Below are positions 19,991 to 30,303 of a stretch of 64,000 nt of DNA, piece after piece. The DNA lies in contig JASGHE010000006.1 in NCBI GenBank assembly GCA_047602475.1, positions 682,001-746,000 on the forward strand, written 5' to 3'. Origin of the DNA: JAEUIE01 sp047602475 (lineage in GTDB: Bacteria; Planctomycetota; Planctomycetia; Gemmatales; HRBIN36). Below the pieces are notes generated by a model. It made no database searches. It worked only from the letters and a program-made list of their open reading frames with translations, and was not told the origin of the DNA. Positions within the stretch are counted from its first letter, which is position 1, and each line of letters opens with the position of its first letter. The translations under genes and the position numbers were made by a program.

Positions 19991-20032
19991 CTGCCCCGTT
20001 CCAATTCACTTGGAACGGGGCAGTGCTGTTTA
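19991..20032 (+). terminator. Terminator after the 16S fragment
   Basis: CTGCCCCGTTCCAA, short loop, TTGGAACGGGGCAG and then TGCTGTTT. It has a different sequence but the same relative position as the terminator after the true 16S. Confidence 0.75.
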
Positions 20033-20085
20033 AGAGTATTCGAGTTGAAGTCCGCCTTCTCACTATTGAGTTGCAGGTACTGGCA

Positions 20086-21870
20086 TCATGTAATGCTGCT
20101 ATTTGCGAATTGTTCGATTGTCTCGATAAGCTTCGTCATTTCCGTAGGCACCTCTTCAACATGCATTGCGTCAATAATAGCTGTGGGAGTGATGCTAACA
20201 CCATAGACGCTTTGTAGTCGTTGGTTAATTGCACTTAGTGCTTCTTTTCCAGGAATTAGCAGCATTTGAGATTCGAAGGATTGCCATGCACGTCCACATT
20301 CTTTCAATACAGATTCACTCAATGTCGCGTCGTGAGCGCCTGTGCTTCGTGCTCTCTCGAATGCACGTCGGCCTGACAAATACTGAGCGGTCACCGCCTC
20401 CTTTTTCCCATCTGCAAACTGTTCAAGCACCTCCTTCGCACAAGCTGTGTATTCCATCTTCTTGCCTGAGCGTGTTGCTTGATCTGATATTCGACGTGAT
20501 GCAGCGCGGTCAATGGCACTTGGCACTAGAAGAAAGTTCTCTATTTCTTTGCGTTTATGGATCGCCACGATATTACAAAACAACCTTGTTTCTTTTTCAA
20601 TGGAAGTACACTCTTCCTCTGAACGATAGTCTTTATCAAGTATGGCCGCACCAAGAATCTTACCGCCTAAAGTCGTCTCCATTCCAAGTTTTAAACTCTT
20701 AATCTTTTGAGGGTTGAAACCTTCTACGGGAATCACCGCAAATCCGCCTCGAACACTCGTTTTGGACTTCTTCAGCTTTTGAGCAAAGCGCCCAAGAATC
20801 TGAAAATCTTTCCCCTCAACAAATACAGCTTTGCGAGTTCTGGCCAGTTGCGTGAGTATTGGATTCAGATTCGATCCAAGAAGGTGAAATACCTCAAATA
20901 GTTCAGCTGGATTCTTAAGCCGACGTGCGCTTTTGCGTGTCTTATTCACAAGCACAATATCATCTGGTTCGGATTCAGTAATAATCTCTGTAGAATGTGT
21001 AGCGATCAAAATGTCAGGGCCGAGATTGCGAAGCAACACTAGTAATTGACGTTGTAGTTCTGCATGCAAATAGATATCAGGCTCATCAATGAGAAATAAG
21101 GATGCCTCTTTCGATTGAATAATATGCGTCAGCATTTGGCACCAAACCTGAAATCCAAACCCTGACCAGCAGATTTCGCGAGGGATTCTTTGCTCTGGAC
21201 AAAACATAACGAGCCGAGGCTTTGTCGTAGAGCGCTCGATCTCAGGTGGATTCACATCCATTCCTGGCCAAGTACGAGTGAGTGTTTCTCGGAATATAGT
21301 GAAGTACTCTGGGAAATGATGCCATATATTTCTGAAATTCCTTGCTGCATGATAATTGAATAGCGCCTGCCGTGCTGCTTCCTTCTCATAGAGTGGTTCA
21401 AAATGTTCAACTGGTCCTAATACTGGCACAAATCCAATTGGACAACAATACTGTTTCTTGAAAGCTGTAGGGCTGTCACACCGATCACTACTTTCGCATA
21501 TTAGATGGCATCTTCTCGTCTCTTTTGGAAAATACAGCATCAGTTTTCTACCATTGGACAATGAAAACCTGACTGATGCTGGCACCGAATCATCATAATT
21601 GAAAAAGATGTTCTCCTCACTTACTGAGATGGTACCTATGTCTATGTGATAACCTTGAGTTTCCCCTTTCGGGCCTAAGACTATTTCCGGTCTTCGGGAA
21701 GCAGCCTTTCGCATTGCCGCCGCCAAAATACGGAATGCTGTTAGGATGGTAGACTTTCCAGCATTATTGGGGCCGACAAGGATGTTAAAGTGACGCAAAT
21801 GGAGACTGAATTTCTCGAAAGCTTTGAAACGTTCGAAATCGACACGAATATAACGTTGTAATGTACTCAT
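20086..21870 (-). CDS. OLD-like ATPase with TOPRIM nuclease domain
   Basis: A 594-residue protein; the ATG at 21870 is preceded by GGCGAAAGGT. The N-terminus is an ABC/SMC-like ATPase: Walker A GPNNAGKST (33-41), Walker B LFLIDEPDIYLH and H-loop IATHSTE. The C-terminal part has TOPRIM motifs (AVFVEGKDFQILG and AAILDKDYRSEEE), as in the OLD family and GajA of Gabija. No UvrD-like GajB gene is adjacent, so it is more likely a stand-alone OLD-type protein than Gabija. A role in anti-phage defence is inferred from the family. It is A+T-richer than its neighbours, suggesting acquisition. Confidence 0.85.
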   Translation of the reverse strand: MSTLQRYIRVDFERFKAFEKFSLHLRHFNILVGPNNAGKSTILTAFRILAAAMRKAASRRPEIVLGPKGETQGYHIDIGTISVSEENIFFNYDDSVPASVRFSLSNGRKLMLYFPKETRRCHLICESSDRCDSPTAFKKQYCCPIGFVPVLGPVEHFEPLYEKEAARQALFNYHAARNFRNIWHHFPEYFTIFRETLTRTWPGMDVNPPEIERSTTKPRLVMFCPEQRIPREICWSGFGFQVWCQMLTHIIQSKEASLFLIDEPDIYLHAELQRQLLVLLRNLGPDILIATHSTEIITESEPDDIVLVNKTRKSARRLKNPAELFEVFHLLGSNLNPILTQLARTRKAVFVEGKDFQILGRFAQKLKKSKTSVRGGFAVIPVEGFNPQKIKSLKLGMETTLGGKILGAAILDKDYRSEEECTSIEKETRLFCNIVAIHKRKEIENFLLVPSAIDRAASRRISDQATRSGKKMEYTACAKEVLEQFADGKKEAVTAQYLSGRRAFERARSTGAHDATLSESVLKECGRAWQSFESQMLLIPGKEALSAINQRLQSVYGVSITPTAIIDAMHVEEVPTEMTKLIETIEQFANSSIT

Positions 21871-22010
21871 TACCTTTCGCCTTGAACTTGAGAAATGCAC
21901 TTACTAAGGATGCAGGAAGAAGTTACCAAGGTTCATCGTAGCTTGCCACTTAAATTCAAACCAGATGTCCGGAGCTTAGTGCCCGGATCATTCAAAACCG
22001 AAAGCCGCAA

Positions 22011-22042
22011 CAGGGTCATGCTGGAGTACAAGCATAACCCTG
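22011..22042. repeat. GTACTC hairpin (reverse orientation)
   Basis: CAGGGT, ATGCT, loop GAGTAC, AGCAT, ACCCTG: an outer and an inner stem around the constant loop, ending TGCCAC. Confidence 0.75.
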
Positions 22043-22078
22043 CCACAATTTGATGGATAATTGATCTCGACCATCCTG

Positions 22079-22168
22079 CTACTTCGCACTCTCCTTCTTG
22101 CGGACCTTCGCTGATTCAATGAACCGCTTCACCATGTCAGCCTTCATCGATTCCTTGCTGTTGGCAGG
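22079..22168 (-). pseudogene. Fragment of a secreted-protein gene related to 28774-29295
   Basis: The minus strand encodes ANSKESMKADMVKRFIESAK followed by VRKKESAK and a stop. The C-terminus of the protein at 28774 is ANSKEAMKTDVVKRFIESAK. Only the last 30 codons remain. It lies between two GTACTC hairpins. Confidence 0.75.
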
Positions 22169-22196
22169 GTGCCCGGGAGATTTATGAAAGCCGTGC

Positions 22197-22228
22197 GACG
22201 GAGGTGAATGTACTCATTCTCCTCCGTC
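22197..22228. repeat. GTACTC hairpin
   Basis: GACGGAGG, GAATGTACTCATTC, CCTCCGTC: an outer 8-bp stem and an inner stem around the loop. Confidence 0.8.
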
Positions 22229-22494
22229 TTTGCTCTTGCAATCGCTGCCAGTCCAACACGGAAAAGCGGACATACCGCATTTCCGTGGCACCTACCAATG
22301 AGTCAGCTATTACGAAGTACCACCAGGCGACAGTCCACACCATCAATCAAATAAGCATAGACAGTTCCAAACCCCTCATTCGGTTCAAGACAAACCTCGC
22401 AGCTCCGGTAACAATGCCACAGCAACCACATGTGTTTTTTTAACCCAGACACCTAAAACTATAGGCGTTCCCGTTGCGCCTTGAGAGTTAAACG

Positions 22495-23968
22495 ATGTCT
22501 CTCTTTCCCCGTGCTTTAGCTCTTGTCGTCGCCTTGCTCCTGGTCTGCCTCGTCGCTGCTGACGATTTCAAATACCCCGACACCACCGCCGGCAAGCACA
22601 TGGCTGATTTCTTTGTTGCCATCAACTCGGGTGATCAGGAAAAGGCCAAAGCCTACATCACTGAAAACGTCGCTCCCGCTGCCCTCGAACGTCGTCCTCT
22701 CAAAGACCGCCTCCAGGTTTACCAGAATATCTTCGAAGAGACCGGCGGCATCAAGCCGGTGAAAACGCTCGCCGCTTCCGACGATAAAGCCACCATCCGC
22801 GCCAAAGCCAAAAAGGGCAAGACTCTTGAACTCACCTTTGACTTCGAACCCAAGCCGCCCCACAAACTGCTCGGCGTTCAGAATCCGCACCCTTCCCGAC
22901 GGCATCGACGAACTCCCGCCCGGCAAACTCACCGACGACCAGATCGTCAGAGCACTCGACAGCTACATGGACAAGATCGTTGCTGACGACAAGTTCTCCG
23001 GCGTCGTGCTTCTCGCCAAAGACGGCAAACCCCTTTTCCACAAAGCCTATGGCTACGCCAGCCTGCGCTTCCAGGTTCCCAACAAGCTCGATACCAAGTT
23101 CAATCTCGGCTCGATGAACAAGATGCTCACCAGCGTTGCCATCTGCCAGCTCGCCGAGCAGGGCAAGCTCTCATTCGACGACCCCATCATCAAGCACCTG
23201 CCCGACTACCCCAACAAAACCGTTGCTGAGAAAGTCACCATCCATCACCTGCTTACCCACACCAGCGGCCTGGGGCACTACTGGAACGAAAAGTTCCGTG
23301 CCAAGATGCCCACCCTCCGCACCGTCAGCGACTTCCTGCCTCTCTTCGTCGATGAACCCCTCCGCTTTGAGCCGGGCGAGCGCATGTTCTACAGCAACGC
23401 CGGGTTTATCGTCCTCGGCCTCATCATTGAGAAAGTTTCCGGGCAGACCTACTACGATTACGTCCGTCAACACGTTTGCAAAATCGCCGGCATGAACAAC
23501 ACCGATTCCTACGAAGTGGACCTGATCGTTCCCAATCTCGCCATCGGCTACACGTTCCAATCGTCCCTCACCGGCCCATCGAATAAGAACGCCAAGCCGG
23601 TCCGCCGCGAGAACTTCTATCTACACGCCGTCAAAGGCGGCCCGGCCGGCGGTGGTTACTCCACTGCCGAAGACCTACTCGCCTTCGCTGCCGCCCTCCG
23701 TGAACACCGTCTCCTCAATTCAAAGTACACCACCCTTGCTACCACGGGCAAAGTCCAGATGGGCCCCGACGGCAAATACGCCTATGGCTTCGGCGACTTC
23801 ACGGCCAACGGCCACCGCCACATCGGTCACAACGGTGGCGCTCCCGGCATCAGTGCCGACTTCCGCGACTACCTCGACCTGGGCTACACCGCCATCGTCC
23901 TCTCCAATTACGACGGTGCCTCGGAACTTCCCACTCGTCACATCGAAGCCCTGCTGACTCATAAATGA
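22495..23968 (+). CDS. Secreted serine hydrolase (beta-lactamase class C fold), frameshifted
   Basis: The first frame (from the ATG at 22495) encodes a signal peptide (ALALVVALLLVCLVAA) and a DUF3887-like N-domain ending HKLLGVQ near 22880. The next frame carries the enzyme domain from IRTLPDGIDELPPGKLTDDQ to the stop at 23968. One extra base at CAG-A-ATC-CGC separates them. The hydrolase has SxxK in GSMNKMLTS, YxN in FYSNAGF and an HNGG near the usual KTG position. Such proteins are exported peptidases or esterases; true beta-lactamase activity is not implied. The gene is either broken or the assembly has an indel. Confidence 0.82.
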
Positions 23969-24003
23969 TGAGACGGATATCTGCACTTGGTGGCTTGTGC
24001 AAC

Positions 24004-24348
24004 TCACTCCCCCGCCATCGAACTGCTTCCCTTCTTGTGATGCAGCTTATCGTGCAGATCACCCAGTAGCCGTTCCAGCTTCTTCACCGCCCCGCGGTAG
24101 GCTTGCTCTACCGAATCGCTGGCGTGGGTGACTTTCACCGGCTGCCGATTAGCCGGCCGGGCTTCGATTCCGCAATGCTTGTCGTCCGCCCCCGATTTCG
24201 CACTGCTATTGGCGTCGCTCAAATGCACTTCAACACGGGTAATCCAGTCGCCGAACCGCGACAGCCCGTGCTCCACTTCCTTAGTGATGTCCTCGCGAAG
24301 CTCGGTGTTCCCCTCGATGTGGCGATCAGTGTGGATTTCAATCTTCAT
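24004..24348 (-). CDS. HPF/RaiA-type ribosome hibernation factor
   Basis: A 114-residue protein of the sigma-54 modulation/S30EA family: MKIEIHTDRHIEGNTELRED, WITRVEVHLSDANSSAKSGA, then CGIEARPANRQPVKVTHASD and a helix (GAVKKLERLLGDLHDKL). Family members bind the ribosome and block its active sites in stress. It is the short type without a C-terminal dimerisation domain. GGGAG precedes the ATG. Confidence 0.85.
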   Translation of the reverse strand: MKIEIHTDRHIEGNTELREDITKEVEHGLSRFGDWITRVEVHLSDANSSAKSGADDKHCGIEARPANRQPVKVTHASDSVEQAYRGAVKKLERLLGDLHDKLHHKKGSSSMAGE

Positions 24349-24365
24349 GCGAGTACTCCCCTGTT

Positions 24366-24456
24366 ATTGCTGCTCTCCCCCTTTCCAAGGGGGAGTTGGA
24401 GGGGGTAGCTTCCTGACGATACTAAACCCCACCCGACCTCCCCTTGGTAAGGGGAG
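24366..24456. repeat. CCCCCTTTCCAAGGGGGAG repeat, copy 1
   Basis: CTCCCCCTTTCCAAGGGGGA, then GGAGGGGGTAG, a variable middle and CTCCCCTTGGTAAGGGGAG. Two hairpins per unit of about 85 bp. Further copies start near 32391, 36176, 46535 and 54687. Confidence 0.8.
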
Positions 24457-24556
24457 GAGAAAAGACCACTACTATCCATTCTATCCCAAATGTTCTTGCT
24501 AACGCAGGCAACTATGAAACAATGCAGATCACACAACCACCACGGAGGTACACGAG

Positions 24557-24745
24557 ATGGCTAAGTCCAAGACGGGAAAGAAGAAGACTGCCCTGACCAA
24601 AGTGAACAAGCTGGAGCAGAAGAAGCTCAGCACGAAAGCCAAGAAGAGCGCCCTCAAGTTCGCCGGCAAAACCACTCACGTGATGGCCCACACCCGTGCA
24701 GCCACCCAACGCCAACAAGCCCGAAGAGACGCAAGGAGCAAGTAG
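24557..24745 (+). CDS. Small lysine-rich protein
   Basis: A 62-residue, very basic protein (MAKSKTGKKKTALTKVNKLE, then a QRQQARRDARSK end) with GGAGG upstream. Histone H1-like or RNA-binding roles are possible by composition only. Its last 13 codons are duplicated at 32452, which supports the frame as a real, moved sequence. Confidence 0.65.
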   Translation: MAKSKTGKKKTALTKVNKLEQKKLSTKAKKSALKFAGKTTHVMAHTRAATQRQQARRDARSK

Positions 24746-24804
24746 GCCACTAGTGGCGAAAGAATGTGGCCGGGTGGCACTGCTTTGAACTCAGAAATTC
24801 TGTT

Positions 24805-24948
24805 GTGGCACTGTTTTCGTACTCGAAAGCAGTGCGGACCACGCAAGGCCTCCTGGCACTGTTCTCGATACTCTGAGAGCACTGGTAAGGTGCAAAACCT
24901 TTGCGTGCTCCACACTGCTCTGGCGGAGTATCACCAGAACAGTGCCAC
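24805..24948. repeat. GTGGCACTG nested palindrome block with GTACTC loops
   Basis: Begins GTGGCACTG, contains TTCGTACTCGAA and CTCGATACTCTGAG, the spacer GGTAAGGTGCAAAACC, and ends CAGTGCCAC. It is the same family as 32532-32627. The rest of 24746-25157 holds no gene. Confidence 0.8.
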
Positions 24949-25157
24949 ACCACCGAGTTCACTCCGATTGAAACGCTTGCTGTTGGCAATGAAGAAAATA
25001 CAAACCGGGGTGTACTCGATCATCGACCCCCTAACCCCTAACCCCTCTCCCTCCAGGGGAGAAGGGAACCAACCCAACCCCCGTAATTCTGATGCATCCC
25101 CTCGCACTCCAAGTTATAGTGTACCCATCGAAATAGCTTGATCGTCGGAGTTCCAAG

Positions 25158-27321
25158 ATGCGTCGTGCCGCTCTCTGCATTGTTGCTTTTCTGCTGTTCT
25201 CACCATCCCTGTTTGCTCAGGAGCAACTCACCAAACCGCTGCTCTACAACTGGTCGCAGCCCCTGGCTTACGATGTCCGCTTTGAACTGACCGAGGGCAC
25301 TGAACAAAACGCCCTCGGCTTGCAATTCTACCTGGAAGGCAGGCCCCAGAAGGTAAGGCTCAGCAACCTGCAGCCCGATGGTTCGGGCACCGCGTTCGCC
25401 ATCACCGCTGATGGATACTGGCTCACCTGTGCTCACGTGGTGGGCCTGCTCGATGAAGTGGAACTGCAAACGCACAACAATAAGAAACTGAATGCCAAGG
25501 TCGTCGCCAGAGATGAGATCCTCGATCTCGCCCTTTTGAAAGTGAAGGAGGCGATGCCCCAGTTCCTGCCGGTCACCGATTCCGATACGGTGGAAGTCGG
25601 CGAGGATGTGCGTGCCTTCGGTTTTCCCATGTCAGATGCTTTGGGCGAATCGCTCAAGGTCACTCGCGGCACCATCGCAGGCAAGTTCACCCGACAGGGC
25701 CAGAAGTACTTGCAACTGGATATCAGCCTGAATCCAGGCAACAGCGGTGGGCCGCTGGTCACCGAATATGGCTCCCTCCTGGGTGTGAACAATGCTCTTC
25801 TGCGAGTGCCGGACGGCAACAAGATCGGCATGTCCATCCCTTCCAAAGTCGTGATCGACTTTCTGAAGCGGCTTCAAGTGAAGCCGACCCTGGTGGAGAC
25901 GGGCAAGCAACTGAAAGGCCCGGAACTGGTGAAGCAGGTCGGCCCCGCAGTGGCGATGGTGAAGGCCCTCACCGGCGATCGCACCATCAATTCCAACAGC
26001 CTCACCTTCCGCATGCGCATGAACATGAACACCAAGACCAGCAAGAGCACCAGCACCCGCAGCGACTATGCCTCGGTGAGCGATCGCGGCACCTTCTTCC
26101 CCTCGGAAAACGACATGATGCCGGTGCTGTCCCATGTCTTCGATGAGTTCCCCGCCTCGTTCGAAAAGGAATGGGTGCAACAGCAAGTGCGGGTCATCAT
26201 CAACCGCGACCGACAGGATGGCTACCCGCTCATCCCCGATGATCCCTTTGGCGGCATGCACCGCTTCCCGGGGGGCAACCCCTTTCCCGACCGCATCCCC
26301 AGCCGGCCCGGCTTCCCGCCCGTTCCCCGCTTTCCGTGGGACAATCGCCGACGCGAAACCCTCAGCGTTACCCCTGTTGGTTTCAAATACGATTATGCTC
26401 TTCAGAACGTGGATGGCGATATCGTCAACCTCACCAAGAAGATCACCATTGAACCCGTGGAAAGCGATGCCTTCCAACTCACAGGCAGCGGCAAGGTCGC
26501 CTTTGACCGCAAGCAGGGCATGCTGCTTTCCACCACGCTGACAGGCAAAATCAAAGTCAAGGCGTCGAACGAATCGGTAGGTTGGAAACTCGAGGTGAAG
26601 TCGGTTGACGCCGAAGAGGCGAAGAAAACGCTGAATGCCTCTAGCTCACAAGCCCGAACAGAGTCGCGGACCACTCGACCTCCCCAAGAGAGCGCCGCTC
26701 CATCAGTCAATCGCCCACGGGGAAACGCTCCTTACTCCGAGACCGATCTGCCGAACGCAGTCAAGGCGTTGCAAAGCGACAGGACCAATGAAGTAATCAT
26801 GACCCTGCGCCGCATCGCCGATACGCCGGCTGTGGAAAAGTACAAAGCTGATGTCGCCAAGGAACTGCTCAGGCATTACGAGAACCCGCAATGCCTGGAT
26901 CGTCCCAGTGCCGTGCATGCGATGGGCTATTGGGGCGGCAAGGAACACCAGGAGATCGTTCGCCGGGAGCTGGCCACAGCAACCGATGTCTGGATGCGCC
27001 GGGCGCCTCCTGGCCGCAGGCAAGAGCAAGGATAAAGAGTGCTTCGAGCCGGCCCTCAAGCTCCTGACCGATTCCTTCCAGCGGCGTGATGTGGTGAAGG
27101 TGTTGCTTGACATTGATCGGGAACGTGCCCTGACGGAATGCCGCAAGTTCCTGGACCAGCCCGATCTGGATTTGTCCGTCTCTAACGAGATGATCCGCCA
27201 ACTCCAGGAGAATGGCTCGCCGGAGGTAGTGAAACTGTTGCGCGAGCTCGAGAATCACAAGAGACCCCAAATCCGCATGCGAGCCAAAGCCGCCGCCGAC
27301 GCGATAGAGCGGGGGAAATGA
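25158..27321 (+). CDS. Secreted trypsin-like serine protease with HEAT-like end, frameshifted
   Basis: A signal peptide (ALCIVAFLLFSPSLFAQ) is followed by a HtrA-like protease domain: His93 in CAHVV, Asp123 in LDLALLKV and Ser196 in GNSGGPL. No PDZ domain is apparent. The middle is variable (Pro-rich around DPFGGMHRFPGG) and beta-rich. The first frame stops at 27035 just after TATDVWMRR; the next frame continues from RLLAAGKSKDKECFEPALKL as helical repeats to 27321. The join, near 27003, needs one base changed in a GC-rich run. Likely a single periplasmic protease with a C-terminal alpha-solenoid. Confidence 0.8.
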
Positions 27322-27427
27322 GCACGGCTCGATGCTCTCCTCTCCCTCTCGGGGAGAGGGGGCGGGGGTGAGGGATCCCGCAATTGCTGAGTACGAAGAA
27401 AAAAAAACAGCAGAGGTCAGTGAAATA

Positions 27428-28447
27428 TCAATGCCCCTCTTGATACTTCTTCAACCAGTCGATCCACTCTTCCGGAGTTCGTTCCCCGCCGCCGCTGAGG
27501 TGCTTGACAAAAAGGACCGCCTTATTGCGGCTGTCAGGATGCCGAGCCTGGAGATAGGCGGTCAGAAGATCGGTGTTTCCTTTGAGCACCGCCTCTGAAA
27601 GATCGGGGGCAATGCTGGTGTTGCGAAGGATCTCCAGCATCCCAGAAAAGACAAACAGATTGGTCCCCGCCAGGATCGGACGAATCGACGAGACCGCCGG
27701 CCGCCAATCGACATGGCGTGGGCGGTGTTTCACCAATGTCGTCAGCACTTGATGGGCAGTCCCATTAACTACCGCATGGGGATCGCGGAGCGCTTCGACA
27801 AGGCACCACCAGCTCAGGTCGGCATCGGCGAAGTTCATCAGCACCAGCGCTGCCAGCGCACGATGATGATAGTCCCCATGATGCTGAAGCGTCCAGATCG
27901 CCAGTGCCTGATCCTCCTTCGATTGATGTTTCTTCAGAAACTCCCAGATCGGCTTCACCTCCGCCGTCTTGACTCCGAAGGTGTCTTGCGCCATCTTCTC
28001 CGCTTCGTCAGTTTTGCCGTTCAACACCAGACCATAGGAGTAGACTGCAGCCTGCAGGAGATGTTGCTGGGCAGTGAGAGCCAGGCCATCCTTCCAACTG
28101 AGCGAAGCAGCATCATTCGATGACTTCAATTCCGGCAAGTACTGCACACGATGAGCATCTTCCTTTTCGATCAGAGTCACCACGGTGTAGAACTTCTTGT
28201 TTTCATCGAAATGCAGGATGACCGCAGCATCGGCAAAACCGAGTTTGCCTTTCAACTCAGCGGCACAGGCATGAAGCGGCTTGCCCGGCGCGAGCGCCTG
28301 CAATCGATCGAGAACGTCCTGTGCCTGCTGACGTTTCAGACCGATAAACTCGATCTTCTCGTTCTTGCCGGGAACCTGAAGCACCTGAGCGTAGGAAGAG
28401 GAGGCACACAACAGTATGAAGAACATTGCAGCGAAAAGCTTGCTCAT
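27428..28447 (-). CDS. Secreted HEAT-like repeat protein
   Basis: A 339-residue protein with a signal peptide (LFAAMFFILLCASSSYAQ). The second half is helical pairs (EDQALAIWTLQHHGDYHHRA, LVEALRDPHAVVNGTAHQVL) typical of HEAT or alpha-solenoid scaffolds. No enzyme motif is visible. The preceding gene region 25158-27321 also ends in such repeats and converges on this gene. Function unknown. Confidence 0.7.
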   Translation of the reverse strand: MSKLFAAMFFILLCASSSYAQVLQVPGKNEKIEFIGLKRQQAQDVLDRLQALAPGKPLHACAAELKGKLGFADAAVILHFDENKKFYTVVTLIEKEDAHRVQYLPELKSSNDAASLSWKDGLALTAQQHLLQAAVYSYGLVLNGKTDEAEKMAQDTFGVKTAEVKPIWEFLKKHQSKEDQALAIWTLQHHGDYHHRALAALVLMNFADADLSWWCLVEALRDPHAVVNGTAHQVLTTLVKHRPRHVDWRPAVSSIRPILAGTNLFVFSGMLEILRNTSIAPDLSEAVLKGNTDLLTAYLQARHPDSRNKAVLFVKHLSGGGERTPEEWIDWLKKYQEGH

Positions 28448-28773
28448 AGCTAACTCCTAAACAGTTAGGAGTAAGCTTACCAGATTACTCAATCAAGTAC
28501 AGTGCCATCGTCCCATGCTCCCCTCTCCCTCTCGGGGAGAGGGGCAGGGGGTGGGGGGCTCCTCAATCGAGCCCACCCCGGTTGAAACATTTGCTGAGTA
28601 CGAAGAATAAAATACCAGCAGGGGTCAGCGAAGTATCACTGACCCCTGCTATGGGTTTTCAACAGTCTCCTAGAGCGTCTAACAAAATGATCATAGTTTT
28701 CTCCCCTCTCCCTTGGAGGGAGAGGGGTTGGGGGTGAGGGGGTTCTTATATTAGACGCTCTTAGCCACATCTA
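28448..28773. repeat. Intergenic repeats, no gene
   Basis: Contains two CCCCTCTCCC hairpins (28515-28552, 28701-28742) and a palindrome at 28600-28660 (CAGCAGGGGTCAGCGAAGTA with TCACTGACCCCTGCT), whose start resembles the region after 27385. Confidence 0.65.
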
Positions 28774-29295
28774 CTACTTCCCACTCTCCGCCCGGCGAAC
28801 CTTGGCTGATTCGATGAACCGCTTCACCACATCGGTCTTCATTGCTTCCTTACTGTTGGCATGCACGGTGACGAAGTAGAGCTTGCCGTTCTCAATGGTC
28901 ACCCAGTGGAACTGCACGCCGTTATCGTGCTGGACCATGTAGGCGTAGCCGACCCGGGTTTCGTCGTTGGGCTTCAGGTCGCCTTCCTTGACGATCTTGG
29001 AGTTCTTGAGGTTGCCGGTCGCCCCGCCGATAAACTCGCGGGCATGCGACTTGTACTGCTCCGGGCTCAAGGGAGCATCGGGAATCATGGCTGCGCCCAT
29101 CATGAACAGGCGATCGTCGTCGTTGCTGCTGAGGATGACGACCTTGCCGTTGCTGCCAAAGGGTTTGACGAGCTGTTCAGCGGTGCCGGGGAAGTTGGCT
29201 TCGAACTGATGCTCCTCACTGACCTTCTGGTCAGCCATGGCACCGAAGGCAAAGACAAGGGAAGCAAGACCAGCAAAAAGAAAGCGGCGAAACAT
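28774..29295 (-). CDS. Secreted hypothetical protein
   Basis: A 173-residue protein from the ATG at 29295, preceded by CAGGAGTTTACTC. A signal peptide (FRRFLFAGLASLVFAFGAMA) is followed by a soluble alpha/beta domain (NGVQFHWVTIENGKLYFVTV) and a helical end. The pattern resembles planctomycete secreted proteins of unknown function. A fragment of a close paralogue lies at 22079, so the gene was once present twice here. Confidence 0.7.
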   Translation of the reverse strand: MFRRFLFAGLASLVFAFGAMADQKVSEEHQFEANFPGTAEQLVKPFGSNGKVVILSSNDDDRLFMMGAAMIPDAPLSPEQYKSHAREFIGGATGNLKNSKIVKEGDLKPNDETRVGYAYMVQHDNGVQFHWVTIENGKLYFVTVHANSKEAMKTDVVKRFIESAKVRRAESGK

Positions 29296-29562
29296 GAGTA
29301 AACTCCTGAAAGGTGTTAGAGGGAAAGTTGCTTTCAGAAGCCTGTACCGGCAGGGTGGGGGGATGTGACAGGAAAAGGTAGACTTCATTCTTCAGGAGAC
29401 GATGTCATTCGGATGGGCAGTGCGGTACTACTTCGCGTATTCGCTAAGCAGTGCGGTATAGACGAAGAATCAGCCAACAACTAATTGACGAGTGTCTAAA
29501 GCAGTACCATGCTCCCAGTCCCGAAGTATTAGTATGAGTAATCATCCATACCGAATGAGAAT

Positions 29563-30303
29563 CTATGCGAGCCTAGCTTTTATTAGTTGACAAATACGTT
29601 CTAAATATTGATTTTCAGGAAATAGCTTAAGACATAATTCCAGCACCCCACTATAACTATACTTTGCTGTGCGTTTTGAATTACTCAAAAAACGGACGAT
29701 TGCCTGCATCAGGTTTTTACCTCGCAAGCGTAAAGCATATTGCGAATATACATCGTTAACAAGGTCGGCGTTTGGCTCTTTGTAGCCACGTGCTGCGGAA
29801 TACTGCAGCGAAATATCCATCCGCGCATAGTCTATTACTTTGTTGATATGTACATCTACCACAAAACCACTGCCACTAAGGTACTCTTCAACTTCGTAAG
29901 AAAACCATCGGCACACAACATGTAAAAGAGATTTATGCGCAGCATCTTCATCAACATCAAGTAGAGATTCAATACTTGATCCTGCATATAAGTCATTTTC
30001 AATACTGTACCCAGTCGTGAATATTACATCTCCTAGATCAGATTCAGATGCACTGAATAGCCACATATCAAGATCCGCCAGCCAAGCAACTTTAGCACTT
30101 GAATATTCTGACTTCCGACGATAAATTGAAAGAAGAGCTTTCCGGCCAGAACAGAAAAGAACATTGGCAGTGAATATTCCTAATTTGCTTTCAATCCAGC
30201 GATAAATTTGTGCATCATCTTCGCCTTCAACAAGTATTGTTGGAAGAGTTGTCTTTCTTAAATAATCAACGATCTCATTCTCAGTCAACTTTGGTGTTGG
30301 CAT
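29563..30303 (-). CDS. DUF4435 (TOPRIM-like) effector, AriB-like
   Basis: A 246-residue protein starting at MPTPKLTENE (30303; an in-frame alternative at 30324). The front has the TOPRIM-like motif TILVEGEDDAQIYRWI and WLADLDMWLF, with the acidic residues expected of DUF4435. It overlaps the end of the ATPase gene, so the two are translationally coupled. An AAA ATPase followed by DUF4435 is the composition of PARIS (AriA and AriB), in which AriB is released on sensing phage anti-restriction proteins and acts as a toxin. Assignment rests on domains and order. The region is A+T-rich compared with neighbours. Confidence 0.72.
   Translation of the reverse strand: MPTPKLTENEIVDYLRKTTLPTILVEGEDDAQIYRWIESKLGIFTANVLFCSGRKALLSIYRRKSEYSSAKVAWLADLDMWLFSASESDLGDVIFTTGYSIENDLYAGSSIESLLDVDEDAAHKSLLHVVCRWFSYEVEEYLSGSGFVVDVHINKVIDYARMDISLQYSAARGYKEPNADLVNDVYSQYALRLRGKNLMQAIVRFLSNSKRTAKYSYSGVLELCLKLFPENQYLERICQLIKARLA

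Noticed and set aside
20086..21870. Gabija system.
   Set aside because: The GajA-like gene has no UvrD-like GajB next to it on either side.
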